From an uncultured Christensenella sp. (lineage in GTDB: Bacteria; Bacillota; Clostridia; Christensenellales; CAG-917), in assembly GCA_910577815.1 (NCBI GenBank), contig CAJTNO010000004.1, positions 1 to 64,000 on the forward strand: a DNA stretch of 64,000 nucleotides. Reading direction: 5' to 3'. Below the pieces are notes generated by a model. The model did not search any database, was not told where the DNA came from, and was given only the letters and a program-made list of their open reading frames with translations. Both the position numbers and the translations under genes were made by a program. Shown piece after piece: positions 16,314 through 25,696 of the stretch (positions are counted from its first letter, which is position 1; the number at the start of each line of letters is the position of its first letter).

Positions 16314-18830
16314 TTATAATGCTTTGAAGGTAAGCGCGGAATCTAAAACGTCAACGACGATTTTATCTCCCTCTCCAAACTCGCCTGTTATAAGCTTTTC
16401 GCTTAGCTTGTCCTCCACAAGCCGCTGAATAGTACGTCTCAGCGGTCTTGCTCCGTATTCGGCGTCATATCCCGCGTTGACGATAAACGCCTTTGCGTCC
16501 GAGGTTATTTCTATGCTTATTCCGCGTTCGTCCAGTCTCTTTGCAAGCGCGGCAAACATAAGATTTGCAATGCGCACAAGCGATTCCTTACCAAGCTTCT
16601 CAAAGACTACAACCTCGTCTATTCGGTTGATGATTTCGGGTTTCATATAATTTTTAAGCGCCTGAATGTGCAGTTCCTTTATACGCTCGTTTTCGATTTC
16701 TCTGCCGACCGACTCTCCGAAGCCCACGCTTCCGCGGTTTTCGACAGCCTCCTTAGCCCCGATATTTGACGTGAGGATTATAACCGTATTTTTAAAGCTG
16801 ACGGTCCTGCCGTGGCTATCGGTAAGTATTCCGTCCTCAAGAATTTGCAAAAGCAGATTGTATATGTCGGAATGTCCCTTTTCAATCTCGTCGAAAAGCA
16901 CTACCGAATACGGTTTTCTGCGCACCTTTTCTGTGAGCTGACCGCCCTCGTCAAAGCCCACGAGTCCGGGAGCGGAGCCTATAAGCCGAGATACGCTTTC
17001 CTTTTCCATATACTCGGACATATCCACGCGTATAAGCATATCGTCGTCGCCGAACAGCGCGCCAGCAAGCGCCTTGGCAAGCTCCGTCTTACCCACGCCC
17101 GTCGGACCTAAAAATATAAACGACCCTATAGGACGCCTTGGGTCCTTAAGCCCTGCTCTTGCACGCTTCACCGCTCTTGCGACCGCGCAGCACGCCTCGT
17201 CCTGTCCGATTACCCGCGCCTGCAAGGTCTGCTCGAGTGCCGCAAGCTTTTCGCTTTCGCCGCCCGAAATTTTGCTTACGGGTATGCCCGTCCAGTTTCC
17301 TACAACCTCGGCAATTTCATCCTCGCCGATAGTAAGGCTTACGCTTACCCGCTTGTCCTCCCAGGCAATCTCCGCCTTTTGCTTTTGCTCGATATAGTCG
17401 TCGCGCAAATTCTTTAGCTTAACGCACTTATCAAACTGCTCCTTGCGAGTCGCCTCGCGCAACTCAAGCTCCGCCTGCTTTATCTTCGCGTCCAAATCCC
17501 TAAGCTCCTGCGGAGTTGTAAAGGTAAATATCTTTTTCCTCGAAGCCGCCTCGTCTATAAGGTCTATGGCTTTATCGGGCAAAAATCTGTCCGTAACGTA
17601 TCTGTCCGACATTATTACAGCCGCCGATATAGCGTCGTCGGTAATCTTCACGCCGTGATGCGCCTCATACTTATCGCGAAGTCCCTGCAATATTTCTATT
17701 GCCTCGCCGGGAGTAGGCTCCTCTACCAAAACAGGCTGAAAACGGCGTTCTAACGCGCTATCCTGTTCAAACTGCTTGCGGAATTCCTCAAGCGTTGTCG
17801 CGCCTATCGTCTGCAATTCGCCGCGCGCAAGCATAGGCTTAAGCACATTTGCTATATCCAGACCGCCCTCGCTCGAGCCTGCCTTTAAAATAGTGTGTAT
17901 TTCGTCTATGAATAGAATTATATTTCCCCTCTGCTTTATTCCGTTAAGCGTGGTTTTAAGCCTTTCTTCAAAATCGCCGCGGTATCTCGTGCCCGCGACA
18001 AGCGACGTAAGGTCAAGCGAAAACACTATCTTATCTCTCAGTGCGTCGGGAACGTCTCCTGCAACTATCGCCTGAGCAAGCCCGTCTATGACCGCCGATT
18101 TTCCTACGCCCGGTTCTCCGATAAGCACGGGATTGTTTTTGGTGCGACGGCAAAGCACCTGAATAACTCTTTCGGTTTCCTTGCCTCTGCCGATTACGGG
18201 GTCGAGCTTGCCCGCCCTCGCCTTTTCGGTAAGATTTGTGCCGAATTTGGAAATATCGAAATTGCTTTCCGTCCTTTCCTCGCGCGGACGGTTGAATTGA
18301 TTGCAATTCGCGCCTCCGAGAATATCGCTCAAATCCCGCTCGTACGCGTTTGCACTCGGAATATATCCGCTGCGCATATCCTCTCCGCCGGATACGCTCA
18401 TAGACGGACGGCTGCCTGCGCCTCCTACGATTGCATTGTACGTAAGTCTTTGCAAGTGCTCGGGGTCTACGCCCATTCCGCGTATTATATCGCAGGCGAC
18501 GGACGTTTTATCCTCGAGTACCGTATACAAAATATGCTCGGGTTCTACCGCGCTCGAGCCTAAACGCAACGCTACGTCCTGCGCGTCGTCTACCGCTACG
18601 CTTGCGCGCGGCGACATACGCACGGCAGTCGTCGGCGGAGTCGGCTTGAAATATGCAAGCAACGCTCCCGAGGTCAGTCCGCATTTGGACAGCAGCTCCT
18701 TTGCGTCGCAGCCTTCGGCACAGGACAGCCCGTACAACAGATGCTCGGTGCAAATAAGTCCCGCGGTTCTTACTGCGAGGTCGCTTGCGGTTGCAAGCAC
18801 GGCTTTGGACACTTCAGAATAAGTAATCAT
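16314..18830 (-). CDS. clpC: ATP-dependent Clp protease ATP-binding subunit ClpC
   Basis: ClpC is the double-ring AAA+ unfoldase that feeds ClpP and recognises arginine-phosphorylated proteins made by McsB. The 838 residues show the N-terminal double Clp repeat (1-145), Walker A GEPGVGKSAV near 240, a middle domain with a UVR-like helix (FDKCVKLKNLRDDYIEQ near 463-479), a second Walker A GPTGVGKTELAK near 578 and the C-terminal D2 domain (YGARPLRRTIQRLVEDKLSE). GAGGA precedes the ATG, which overlaps the mcsAB stop by four bases, implying translational coupling to its cognate arginine kinase. No ctsR repressor gene is present in the neighbourhood. Confidence 0.97.
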   Translation of the reverse strand: MITYSEVSKAVLATASDLAVRTAGLICTEHLLYGLSCAEGCDAKELLSKCGLTSGALLAYFKPTPPTTAVRMSPRASVAVDDAQDVALRLGSSAVEPEHILYTVLEDKTSVACDIIRGMGVDPEHLQRLTYNAIVGGAGSRPSMSVSGGEDMRSGYIPSANAYERDLSDILGGANCNQFNRPREERTESNFDISKFGTNLTEKARAGKLDPVIGRGKETERVIQVLCRRTKNNPVLIGEPGVGKSAVIDGLAQAIVAGDVPDALRDKIVFSLDLTSLVAGTRYRGDFEERLKTTLNGIKQRGNIILFIDEIHTILKAGSSEGGLDIANVLKPMLARGELQTIGATTLEEFRKQFEQDSALERRFQPVLVEEPTPGEAIEILQGLRDKYEAHHGVKITDDAISAAVIMSDRYVTDRFLPDKAIDLIDEAASRKKIFTFTTPQELRDLDAKIKQAELELREATRKEQFDKCVKLKNLRDDYIEQKQKAEIAWEDKRVSVSLTIGEDEIAEVVGNWTGIPVSKISGGESEKLAALEQTLQARVIGQDEACCAVARAVKRARAGLKDPRRPIGSFIFLGPTGVGKTELAKALAGALFGDDDMLIRVDMSEYMEKESVSRLIGSAPGLVGFDEGGQLTEKVRRKPYSVVLFDEIEKGHSDIYNLLLQILEDGILTDSHGRTVSFKNTVIILTSNIGAKEAVENRGSVGFGESVGREIENERIKELHIQALKNYMKPEIINRIDEVVVFEKLGKESLVRIANLMFAALAKRLDERGISIEITSDAKAFIVNAGYDAEYGARPLRRTIQRLVEDKLSEKLITGEFGEGDKIVVDVLDSALTFKAL

Positions 18831-20218
18831 TTTTCCTCCGCAAGGATACTGCGTACTATCGAAGCGCGCTTTTTGTTGCGCTCCTCAACCGAAATACCCT
18901 CGGTGACAATTTCAAGCGACGACGAGCATTGCTCGATTATCGCATTCAATAAATTTATATTTTTAATGGGCAATACGCCCAGAATAACGCCTATTTTAAC
19001 GTCCACAAGCAATTTCATAAGCTCCTGCGCGCTAAGGCTGTACGCGCCCGTAAGCACAGCATAGCTTCTGAATATGCCGTCAATCAACTCGGTTTTATGC
19101 TCCCTTACAAGCTTTTCAAGCGCAACCCTTTCGCAATAGCACATACGTATTACAGCCTGCTCAACCTGCTTTACCGTATCCTGCTCGCTTACTCCGAACG
19201 TCCGCGAATTGGATATCTGATACATATCGTAAGCGGACTCGCTGCCCTCTCCGTAATATCCCCGTACCGTAAGCCCGTATGCGTCCTTAAAGGTTTTAAG
19301 CGCGTCATCGATAGCTCCCGCCCTTCTAAGCGCAGGCAAAAACAGCATTTCCGATGCTCTCATCCCCGTCCCGACGTTGGTGGGACACGCGGTTAAATAT
19401 CCAAGCTGACCGTCATACGCCAAATCAAGCGCGTCAGATAGCCGTTTATCGTAATCGTTTATCCTTTTATAAGCCTTGCCGAGCGAGTGTCCGTCGATAA
19501 CGCACTGCTCGCGGATATGGTCCTCCTCGCCGAGCATAATGGACATTTGAGGGCGCTCGCCGCGCTCGATTATGACTGCTCCGTATCTCTCGTTATTGGC
19601 TAACGGCAAGGAAATAAAATGCCGCTCGAGAAGCACCTTCTTTTTGACATCCGATAGCTCGGACATCAGAACCAGTCGGGCGTCAAACGCTCCGTCCGCC
19701 GCCCTGTACGCGCCTCTTATAACTCTTTCAAAGCTCTTTATCTGAATATCCGAACGCAGTGTAAAAGGTAATCCATTTGCGTTTCTTGCAAGCCTTATCC
19801 TCGAAGATACCACGTTATCGCGCGTAAGCTCGTCAACACTGCATTCGTCCGCGCTTTTAAAGCCCTTGCCGCGTACTTCCTTTTGCTGAACAAACTGCCC
19901 GACCGTCCCAATCGGACTTCCGCCGCCCTGCGTATGCTTTATCGCTTCAATCGCCGCGCTTCGCATATGCTTATAGCAATCGGGACAGCCAAACAGAAGC
20001 GTTTGCTTAAAACTCTCCGCAGTACACCCGCACTCGGTACACTCCTTGCCCCGCCGTGCAAGCCTTGCCTTTGCTTCGTCGCGAGGCAATACCCCGCTCT
20101 TTAACGCGCGACTATAACACGCCTCGCAATAGGCATATTCCACTGCTGTTCCGTTTTCCACTATGCGGTCGGCGCGGGTTGCGGCGTTCCTTGCGCATAT
20201 GTCGCACATCTTTTGCAT
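18827..20218 (-). CDS. mcsB: Fused McsA-McsB: zinc-finger activator joined to protein arginine kinase
   Basis: Residues 1-105 match McsA: a first zinc finger (CDIC...CEAC) and a second (CTECGC...FGCPDCYKHM). Residues about 130-463 are a phosphagen-kinase-type protein arginine kinase like McsB: SSRIRLARN, GEEDHIREQ, GYLTACPTNVGTGMRAS and RGYYGEGSESAYDMYQISN are all present, so the nucleotide and guanidinium sites look intact. The McsA UVR motif is missing. The C-terminal RDxxRA motif, linked in McsB to phosphoarginine binding, is here RNKKRA. Normally McsA and McsB are separate neighbouring genes. The fusion starts 7 bp after galU with AAGG at the start, and its end overlaps clpC. It should mark misfolded proteins for ClpCP. 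Confidence 0.92.
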   Translation of the reverse strand: MQKMCDICARNAATRADRIVENGTAVEYAYCEACYSRALKSGVLPRDEAKARLARRGKECTECGCTAESFKQTLLFGCPDCYKHMRSAAIEAIKHTQGGGSPIGTVGQFVQQKEVRGKGFKSADECSVDELTRDNVVSSRIRLARNANGLPFTLRSDIQIKSFERVIRGAYRAADGAFDARLVLMSELSDVKKKVLLERHFISLPLANNERYGAVIIERGERPQMSIMLGEEDHIREQCVIDGHSLGKAYKRINDYDKRLSDALDLAYDGQLGYLTACPTNVGTGMRASEMLFLPALRRAGAIDDALKTFKDAYGLTVRGYYGEGSESAYDMYQISNSRTFGVSEQDTVKQVEQAVIRMCYCERVALEKLVREHKTELIDGIFRSYAVLTGAYSLSAQELMKLLVDVKIGVILGVLPIKNINLLNAIIEQCSSSLEIVTEGISVEERNKKRASIVRSILAEEK

Positions 20219-20225
20219 ACTTACC

Positions 20226-21095
20226 TTATTTTGCGCGGCTGTTTAAATACTCCTCGAATTCCGCCTTCAGCTTCTCGTCGCGCAAAGCGTATTCCACCGT
20301 AGCCTCTAAATATCCTTCCTTATTTCCGATATCGTATCTTCGCCCTTCAAACTCGTAGGCGTATACGCCCTCCGTCTTTGCAAGCAGAGTTATCGCGTCC
20401 GTAAGATACACCTCTCCGTTATCCGATACAGGCGCGCAATCTATCGCGTCGAAAATTGCGGGCGAAAGTATAAATCTGCCAAACGACACAAGCTTGCTCG
20501 GGAGGTCATCCTTCGGCTTCTCTTTTATGCCGAGTATCTGCGTTATTCTGTCCGACACGCTGTCGCCCGTTATCATAACTCCGCATCTGCGTGCAACGTC
20601 CTCGGGCGGACACTGACAGCCGACTATACTTTTCCCTCCTACGTGTTCGTAGGCGTCTATAAGCTGCTTTGTGACGGGCGTTCCCTCGCCGGTATACATC
20701 AAATCGTCACCGAACAGTACCGCAACAGGCTCGCCGTCGGCAAAGCTCTTTCCGAGTCTTACCGCCATACCGTTGCCGTTCATAACGCTTTGCACGGCAA
20801 ATTTAACCTTAACTCCGTATTTATGATTGGCAAGCTCGAAGCTCGTTTTGTCGTTTTTGTCAAGCAACAATGCGTTGAGCGGCTTGTTTGCTTTAAACAG
20901 GTTTCTGATATATCTCTTTTGAGGAGAAATAATTACAAGTATTTCCTCTATTCCCGACTGCGCGGCTTCCTCTACGATATAGGAAAGCGCAGGGGTATCA
21001 ACTATAGGCAACAGCTCCTTGGGCAGAACCTTTGTAACAGGTAAAAACCTCGTTCCGAAGCCTGCGCAAGGAATAATCGCTTTTTTAACTCTCAT
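20226..21095 (-). CDS. galU: UTP--glucose-1-phosphate uridylyltransferase
   Basis: It makes UDP-glucose from glucose-1-phosphate and UTP, supplying GalT, GalE and glycolipid or wall glycan synthesis. The N-terminal KKAIIPCAGFGTRFLPVTK is the nucleotide-binding signature and KELLPIVDTPALSYIVEEA follows; FAVQSVMNGNGMAVRLG and DAITLLAK are also typical. I chose ATG 21095 because AAGG lies at a proper distance; a GTG at 21101 would add two residues but sits too close. The length of 289 residues is normal. It lies 138 bp downstream of galE and only 7 bp before mcsAB, so it appears to lead the mcsAB-clpC transcription unit, an uncommon link of sugar metabolism and proteostasis. Confidence 0.95.
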   Translation of the reverse strand: MRVKKAIIPCAGFGTRFLPVTKVLPKELLPIVDTPALSYIVEEAAQSGIEEILVIISPQKRYIRNLFKANKPLNALLLDKNDKTSFELANHKYGVKVKFAVQSVMNGNGMAVRLGKSFADGEPVAVLFGDDLMYTGEGTPVTKQLIDAYEHVGGKSIVGCQCPPEDVARRCGVMITGDSVSDRITQILGIKEKPKDDLPSKLVSFGRFILSPAIFDAIDCAPVSDNGEVYLTDAITLLAKTEGVYAYEFEGRRYDIGNKEGYLEATVEYALRDEKLKAEFEEYLNSRAK

Positions 21096-21233
21096 AATCA
21101 CAATTCCTTATTGAATTTATTTATCTGTATGTATTTTATGTACGGCGAAATATCTTTGATATTCCGCGCAGAAATTCATTTATCTATGCGACGTTTTCGG
21201 TGCGCGCATTAAGATATATTGATTATAAGCGGA

Positions 21234-22220
21234 TTAACCGTTATACCCGTTTTTGTGCGAGGAGTGCCATTTCCAGGCTGAGGATATAATGCTCTCAAGG
21301 CTGTCATACTGCGGCTTCCAGCCAAGCTCGCGCTTGATTTTTTCGCTTGAGGCAACCAAGGTCGCGGGGTCTCCCGCACGGCGTCCCTCGACGCTGCGCT
21401 TTATGTCGAGTCCGGTCACCTTCTCCGTCATATCGATAACCTCCTTGACGCTGAAGCCGTTGCCGTTGCCGAGATTGTAATACGTTGATTTTCCGCCGTC
21501 CTTCAAGTAATCGAGAGCGCGGATATGGGCGTCCGCAAGGTCGGTTATGTGAATGTAGTCGCGCACGCAGGTGCCGTCGGGCGTAGGATAGTCGTCGCCG
21601 TAAATTCCTATATGGTCGCGAGTGCCGTTTGCAACCTGAAGAATTATAGGAATAAGATGAGATTCGGGATTGTGAGCCTCGCCTATTTCACCGCTTCTGT
21701 GCGCTCCCGCGGCATTGAAATATCTGAGCGCCACATACTTAAGACCGTAAGCCTTGTCGTAGTCCTGCATAAACTGCTCCATCATCAGCTTGGTCTGACC
21801 GTAAACGCTGGTGGGCTTTTGCGGACTGTCCTCCGTGATAAGTCCGTCGCCGCAATCCCCGTAAGTAGCCGCGGATGACGAAAACACAAGATACTTTACG
21901 TTTTCGGCAATCATAGCGTCAAGCAACGCAAGCGTTCCGGCTACGTTGTTGTGATAGTATTTTGCGGGATTTACCATACTCTCTCCCACAAGCGAGTAAG
22001 CCGCAAAGTGTATAACCGAGTCAACCTCATATTTCTTGAAAGTGCCGCGCAAAAGGTTTACGTCAAAAATGTCGCCCTTGACAAACGGCACGTCCGCAGG
22101 TACGGATTCGATATGACCGGTAACCAGATTATCGTAAACGACCACTCCGATGCCGCGCTCTTTAAGCTCTCTTACGCAATGCGAGCCTATATAGCCCGCT
22201 CCGCCTGTGACCAAAATCAT
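21234..22220 (-). CDS. galE: UDP-glucose 4-epimerase
   Basis: GalE interconverts UDP-galactose and UDP-glucose with bound NAD. The Rossmann motif VTGGAGYIGSHCVRELKERG opens the protein. FSSSAATYGD near residue 125 and the YxxxK pair (SVYGQTKLMMEQ near 148) form the extended-SDR active site, and RYFNAAGAH is near 176. The length of 328 is standard. AAGGAG precedes the ATG. It is divergent from dinB and probably the first gene of galE-galU-mcsAB-clpC, although 138 bp separate it from galU. It completes the Leloir pathway begun by galK and galT 11 kb away. Confidence 0.96.
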   Translation of the reverse strand: MILVTGGAGYIGSHCVRELKERGIGVVVYDNLVTGHIESVPADVPFVKGDIFDVNLLRGTFKKYEVDSVIHFAAYSLVGESMVNPAKYYHNNVAGTLALLDAMIAENVKYLVFSSSAATYGDCGDGLITEDSPQKPTSVYGQTKLMMEQFMQDYDKAYGLKYVALRYFNAAGAHRSGEIGEAHNPESHLIPIILQVANGTRDHIGIYGDDYPTPDGTCVRDYIHITDLADAHIRALDYLKDGGKSTYYNLGNGNGFSVKEVIDMTEKVTGLDIKRSVEGRRAGDPATLVASSEKIKRELGWKPQYDSLESIISSAWKWHSSHKNGYNG

Positions 22221-22304
22221 AATAACTCCTTGCGAGCGTTCCGATAAAAACTCGCGCGCTCGCGCTTATTTATTCAACTATGAAATATTATATACTTGAA
22301 CCTG

Positions 22305-22333
22305 TTGTTTTGCAAGTCAAAAATGTGTATAAT
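22305..22333 (+). promoter_or_regulatory. dinB promoter placed for a leaderless transcript
   Basis: TTGTTT (22305-22310), a 17-bp spacer and a perfect TATAAT (22328-22333) predict a transcription start at 22340. That is exactly the G of the GTG codon that begins the conserved DinB sequence. Confidence 0.55.
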
Positions 22334-22339
22334 AATGTC

Positions 22340-23575
22340 GTGGAAAAAACTATTTTACACTGTGACTTAAACAATTTCTACGCGTCGGTAGAACAAAAGC
22401 TGCATCCCGAGCACGACGGGCTGCCGCTTGCCGTATGCGGAAATCCTAAGGTGCGCCACGGAATAGTGCTTGCAAAAAATCAGCTTGCCAAGGAAGCCGG
22501 CGTTCAAACCGGCGAGGCTATATGGATTTCCAAGCAAAAATGCCCCGATATAGTTTTTGTCCCGCCGCACTACAACGAATACGTGCGTATATCCAAGCAG
22601 ATTTACGACGTATATTCATCCTACACCGACAGAGTTGAAAGCTTCGGTATTGACGAATGCTGGCTGGACGTAACCGAATCCAAGCTGTTATTCGGCGACG
22701 GAAAGAAGATTGCAGACGAGCTTCGGGCGCGCATAAAAAGCGAATTCGGACTTACGATATCCGTAGGAGTATCCTTCACCAAAACGCTTGCCAAGCTCGG
22801 CAGCGACCTTAAAAAGCCCGACGCTACGACCGTGCTCGACAGAGCGTCGTATATGAGTCGCATAGGAAAAATGTCTCCCTCCGAGCTGATAATGATTGGC
22901 AAACGCACCGCTAAAAAGCTGGAAACGCTTAACATTCACACAATAGAACAGCTTGCAAGCGCCGACCGACAGATGTTACGCTATCATTTCGGAATTATAG
23001 CGGACAATATGATAGACTCCGCGCTCGGCATAGAACACGACGAAGTAAAGAGATACGACGATATTCGCGTCCCCAAAAGCGTATCCAACGGCACAACCAC
23101 TCCCCGGGATATAAAGGACGGTGAGGAAGCTAAAATAGTGATATATGCCCTCTCCGAAATGGTTGCGACAAGACTTCGCAAGTACAATCTCGTGGCAAAC
23201 GGAATTTCATTATCCATAAAGGACCCGCAGCTTAAATGGGTATCGCGGCAGGCTCCCCTGGAAAGCGCGACTTCAAACGCAAGCGACCTGGCAAAAGCCG
23301 CTATGGAACAGCTGATAAAGATGCACGATTTCAACGACCCTTTAAGAGCTATAACGGTGTGCGCAATAAGACTTTGCGACAGAAAAGAAATACAGCTTAG
23401 TCTTTTTGACGAACAGCTTGAAAAAACGGATAAGCTTGAGCAGAGCATAGACAAGATACGCGGTAAATACGGTTATAATGCCGTAAAGCGCGGATTGCTG
23501 CTTGACGACACTCTTACGCAAAACCTGCACGACGACGATGATTTCCGCCCCTTCCATCAATCCAAAACAACCTGA
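22340..23575 (+). CDS. dinB: Y-family DNA polymerase IV (DinB-like)
   Basis: This is an error-prone translesion polymerase. From GTG 22340 the protein reads VEKTILHCDLNNFYASVE, the normal start of the family with catalytic Asp and steric-gate aromatics. SFGIDECWLDVT carries the second acidic pair near residue 103, and SVGVSFTKTLAKLGSDLKKPD is near 139. A little-finger domain and a C-terminal tail follow (QLSLFDEQLEKTDKLEQSI, a clamp-binding-like QLSLF). An in-frame ATG at 22280 would add 20 residues but has no Shine-Dalgarno sequence and lies upstream of the promoter, so I prefer the GTG. About 412 residues. Regulation by LexA was not visible. Confidence 0.9.
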   Translation: MEKTILHCDLNNFYASVEQKLHPEHDGLPLAVCGNPKVRHGIVLAKNQLAKEAGVQTGEAIWISKQKCPDIVFVPPHYNEYVRISKQIYDVYSSYTDRVESFGIDECWLDVTESKLLFGDGKKIADELRARIKSEFGLTISVGVSFTKTLAKLGSDLKKPDATTVLDRASYMSRIGKMSPSELIMIGKRTAKKLETLNIHTIEQLASADRQMLRYHFGIIADNMIDSALGIEHDEVKRYDDIRVPKSVSNGTTTPRDIKDGEEAKIVIYALSEMVATRLRKYNLVANGISLSIKDPQLKWVSRQAPLESATSNASDLAKAAMEQLIKMHDFNDPLRAITVCAIRLCDRKEIQLSLFDEQLEKTDKLEQSIDKIRGKYGYNAVKRGLLLDDTLTQNLHDDDDFRPFHQSKTT

Positions 23576-23627
23576 TTAAACAAAAAAATTACTTCAGCTT
23601 CAGATTGTTTATAATCAGAAATATTTG

Positions 23628-23659
23628 AAACACGTATCGTGTCTACACAATACGTGTTT
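23628..23659 (+). terminator. Probable terminator after dinB
   Basis: AAACACGTA (23628-23636) pairs with TACGTGTTT (23651-23659), with T residues after it. It lies 53 bp past the dinB stop. The remainder of the 335-bp gap to the next gene is AT-rich with smaller inverted repeats (ATTGTGC/GCACAAT near 23720-23750) and the promoter at 23874. Confidence 0.55.
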
Positions 23660-23873
23660 TATATCCCGATAATACACTTGCCAAGTATTCAGAGGTAATA
23701 TTTGGAAATTCTGCTCAATATATTGTGCATTTTCTTGAAAATCCGCACAATCTCATTATGTTAAAATACTTATTGTGTTTTTATTCGGTTAAAGTTTAAA
23801 ATATATCGGTAATTTAATTTTTACTTGCTCGCATATAATTCGCGCCGATATATAAAATAGTATATATATGTAG

Positions 23874-23902
23874 TTTACATTATTTAACAATTTTGTTATT
23901 CT
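23874..23902 (+). promoter_or_regulatory. Promoter of the Na/Pi cotransporter gene, two-base leader
   Basis: TTTACA (23874-23879), a 17-bp spacer and TATTCT (23897-23902) predict a start near 23909, two bases before the ATG at 23911. There is no Shine-Dalgarno sequence upstream of that ATG. Confidence 0.45.
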
Positions 23903-23910
23903 AAATACAT

Positions 23911-25653
23911 ATGATACCTTATGCGCTTTTAGCTTCACAGGGAATAAATCCGTCTATGGTTGCCACGGCTATACTTACGCTTATTGCCGGCATAGGCGTA
24001 TTTTTGATTGCGTGCAAGATTATGAGCTCAAATCTCGAATCGCTCAGCTCAAACAAATTGAAGTCCCTGTTTGCCAAAACGTCAAAAAGCAAGCTTATAG
24101 GCGTAGGAATCGGCACAGTTGCTACAGCGGCAATACAAAGCTCGGGCGCTACAACGGTTATGGTTATCGGCTTTGTAAACGCGGGCATTATGTCGCTTAT
24201 GCAGGCGGCGACCATAATCTTCGGCGCAAACATAGGCACTACCATTACAGGTCAGATTGTCGCGCTCGGTATGTTCGGCGCAAACGCTATATCCACTACT
24301 ATCGTATTTTCCGCATTTGCGGGAATAGGCGCATTCATAATGATGTTTGCAAAAAAGGACGTCGTTCAAAAGGTGGGCGGTATCCTTGCCGGCTTCGGTA
24401 TGCTGTTTGTAGGACTCAATATGATGAGCGGCTCTATGGAGGAATTTGCATCACTCGACAGCGTCAAGCACTTTCTTGCCTCCATATCCAATCCCGTACT
24501 TTTAGTACTCATCGGTGCGATACTGACTGCGGTTATTCAAAGCTCCTCGGTTATGACCTCCCTTGCCATCACTATGGTGTTTACGGGTCTTATCACGCTC
24601 GACCAAGGTATATATCTCACCTTAGGCTCCAATATCGGCTCCTGCGTAGTAGCTATAATTGCAGGCATAGGCAGCGGCACCAACGCAAAGCGCACTGCCC
24701 TTATACACCTTATTTTCAATATTGCGGGCGTAGTAGTGTTTATGCTTGTAGGGCTTATTCTGCGCGAGGCGTCAAAAGGTTCTATTACTTTCGGCAGTCT
24801 GTTTGCCAAGATGTTCCCCAATGCGCTGAATACGCAGATGGCTATGTTCCATACAATATTTAACGTAATTACGGTTATACTCATACTCCCGCTTACGAAT
24901 CTGCTTGTAAAACTGGTTACCAAGATAATTCCCGAAAAAAAGAAAAAAGAGGACAAGGACGCTCCGCATCTCTATTATATAGACGAGCATTTATTAACCA
25001 CTCCCCCTATTGCGGTTCAGCAAACCAAAAATGAAATAGTAAATATGGCGGAGATAGCTATGCGCAACTTTACTCTTTCCTGCGACATCGTATGCTCTAT
25101 GGATTTTAAGAACATAGAAAAATTCCGCAATAATGAAAACCAACTCAATTTTTTAAACAAAGAGATTGTTAGATTTATAATAAAGCTGTCAAAGCTTGAA
25201 ATGAGCGACAAGGACAGAATGTATCTTTCGTCCGCGCTGCACACCATCACCGACCTCGAGCGCGTAGGCGATTACGCGGAAAACATTGTGGAATATGCCG
25301 AAAAAATGTCCTCTGCCGACGAGCAATTCTCAGACGACGCCGTAGAGGAAATACACGAAATGCAACAGCTTATCGACGAGCTTTATCAAAAAGTAATGAA
25401 GGCTTACGTCAACGGCGATATGGCGTCGCTGAAGGAAGCGAACGCTATCGAGGAGCGCATCGACGAATTTACCGAGCAAATGCAGGACGGACATATTCGC
25501 CGAATGGATAAAGGCATATGCACGTCAGATATAGGCGCGCAGTATATGTCGCTCGCATCAAATGCGGAGCGCGTTGCGGACCACTTTATAAACGTAGCAA
25601 AGACTATAAAGGACTACAGCGTAAAGAAAAAACGTCCCGCAAAAGCGAAATAA
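23911..25653 (+). CDS. Na/Pi cotransporter family protein with PhoU-like C-terminus
   Basis: The protein of 580 residues has about eight to ten transmembrane segments in residues 1-340 and the two inverted-repeat signatures of NptA/PNaS transporters: TAAIQSSGATTVMVIGF near 72 and TAVIQSSSVMTSLAITM near 207. The C-terminal 220 residues are a soluble helical PhoU-like domain (TDLERVGDYAENIVEYA and SNAERVADHFINVAKTI). It probably imports phosphate with sodium or senses phosphate. No other phosphate genes adjoin. The start lacks a Shine-Dalgarno sequence, and the promoter places the transcript end two bases upstream. It is followed by rdgB 43 bp downstream. Confidence 0.9.
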   Translation: MIPYALLASQGINPSMVATAILTLIAGIGVFLIACKIMSSNLESLSSNKLKSLFAKTSKSKLIGVGIGTVATAAIQSSGATTVMVIGFVNAGIMSLMQAATIIFGANIGTTITGQIVALGMFGANAISTTIVFSAFAGIGAFIMMFAKKDVVQKVGGILAGFGMLFVGLNMMSGSMEEFASLDSVKHFLASISNPVLLVLIGAILTAVIQSSSVMTSLAITMVFTGLITLDQGIYLTLGSNIGSCVVAIIAGIGSGTNAKRTALIHLIFNIAGVVVFMLVGLILREASKGSITFGSLFAKMFPNALNTQMAMFHTIFNVITVILILPLTNLLVKLVTKIIPEKKKKEDKDAPHLYYIDEHLLTTPPIAVQQTKNEIVNMAEIAMRNFTLSCDIVCSMDFKNIEKFRNNENQLNFLNKEIVRFIIKLSKLEMSDKDRMYLSSALHTITDLERVGDYAENIVEYAEKMSSADEQFSDDAVEEIHEMQQLIDELYQKVMKAYVNGDMASLKEANAIEERIDEFTEQMQDGHIRRMDKGICTSDIGAQYMSLASNAERVADHFINVAKTIKDYSVKKKRPAKAK

Positions 25654-25696
25654 AACAGATAAACGTTTTTTTTGTATTTTATAACAGAGGAACATT

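Noticed and set aside
24012..24863. 283-codon frame inside the Na/Pi cotransporter gene
   Set aside because: It is a +1 shadow rich in Tyr, Arg and Cys, with no family features.
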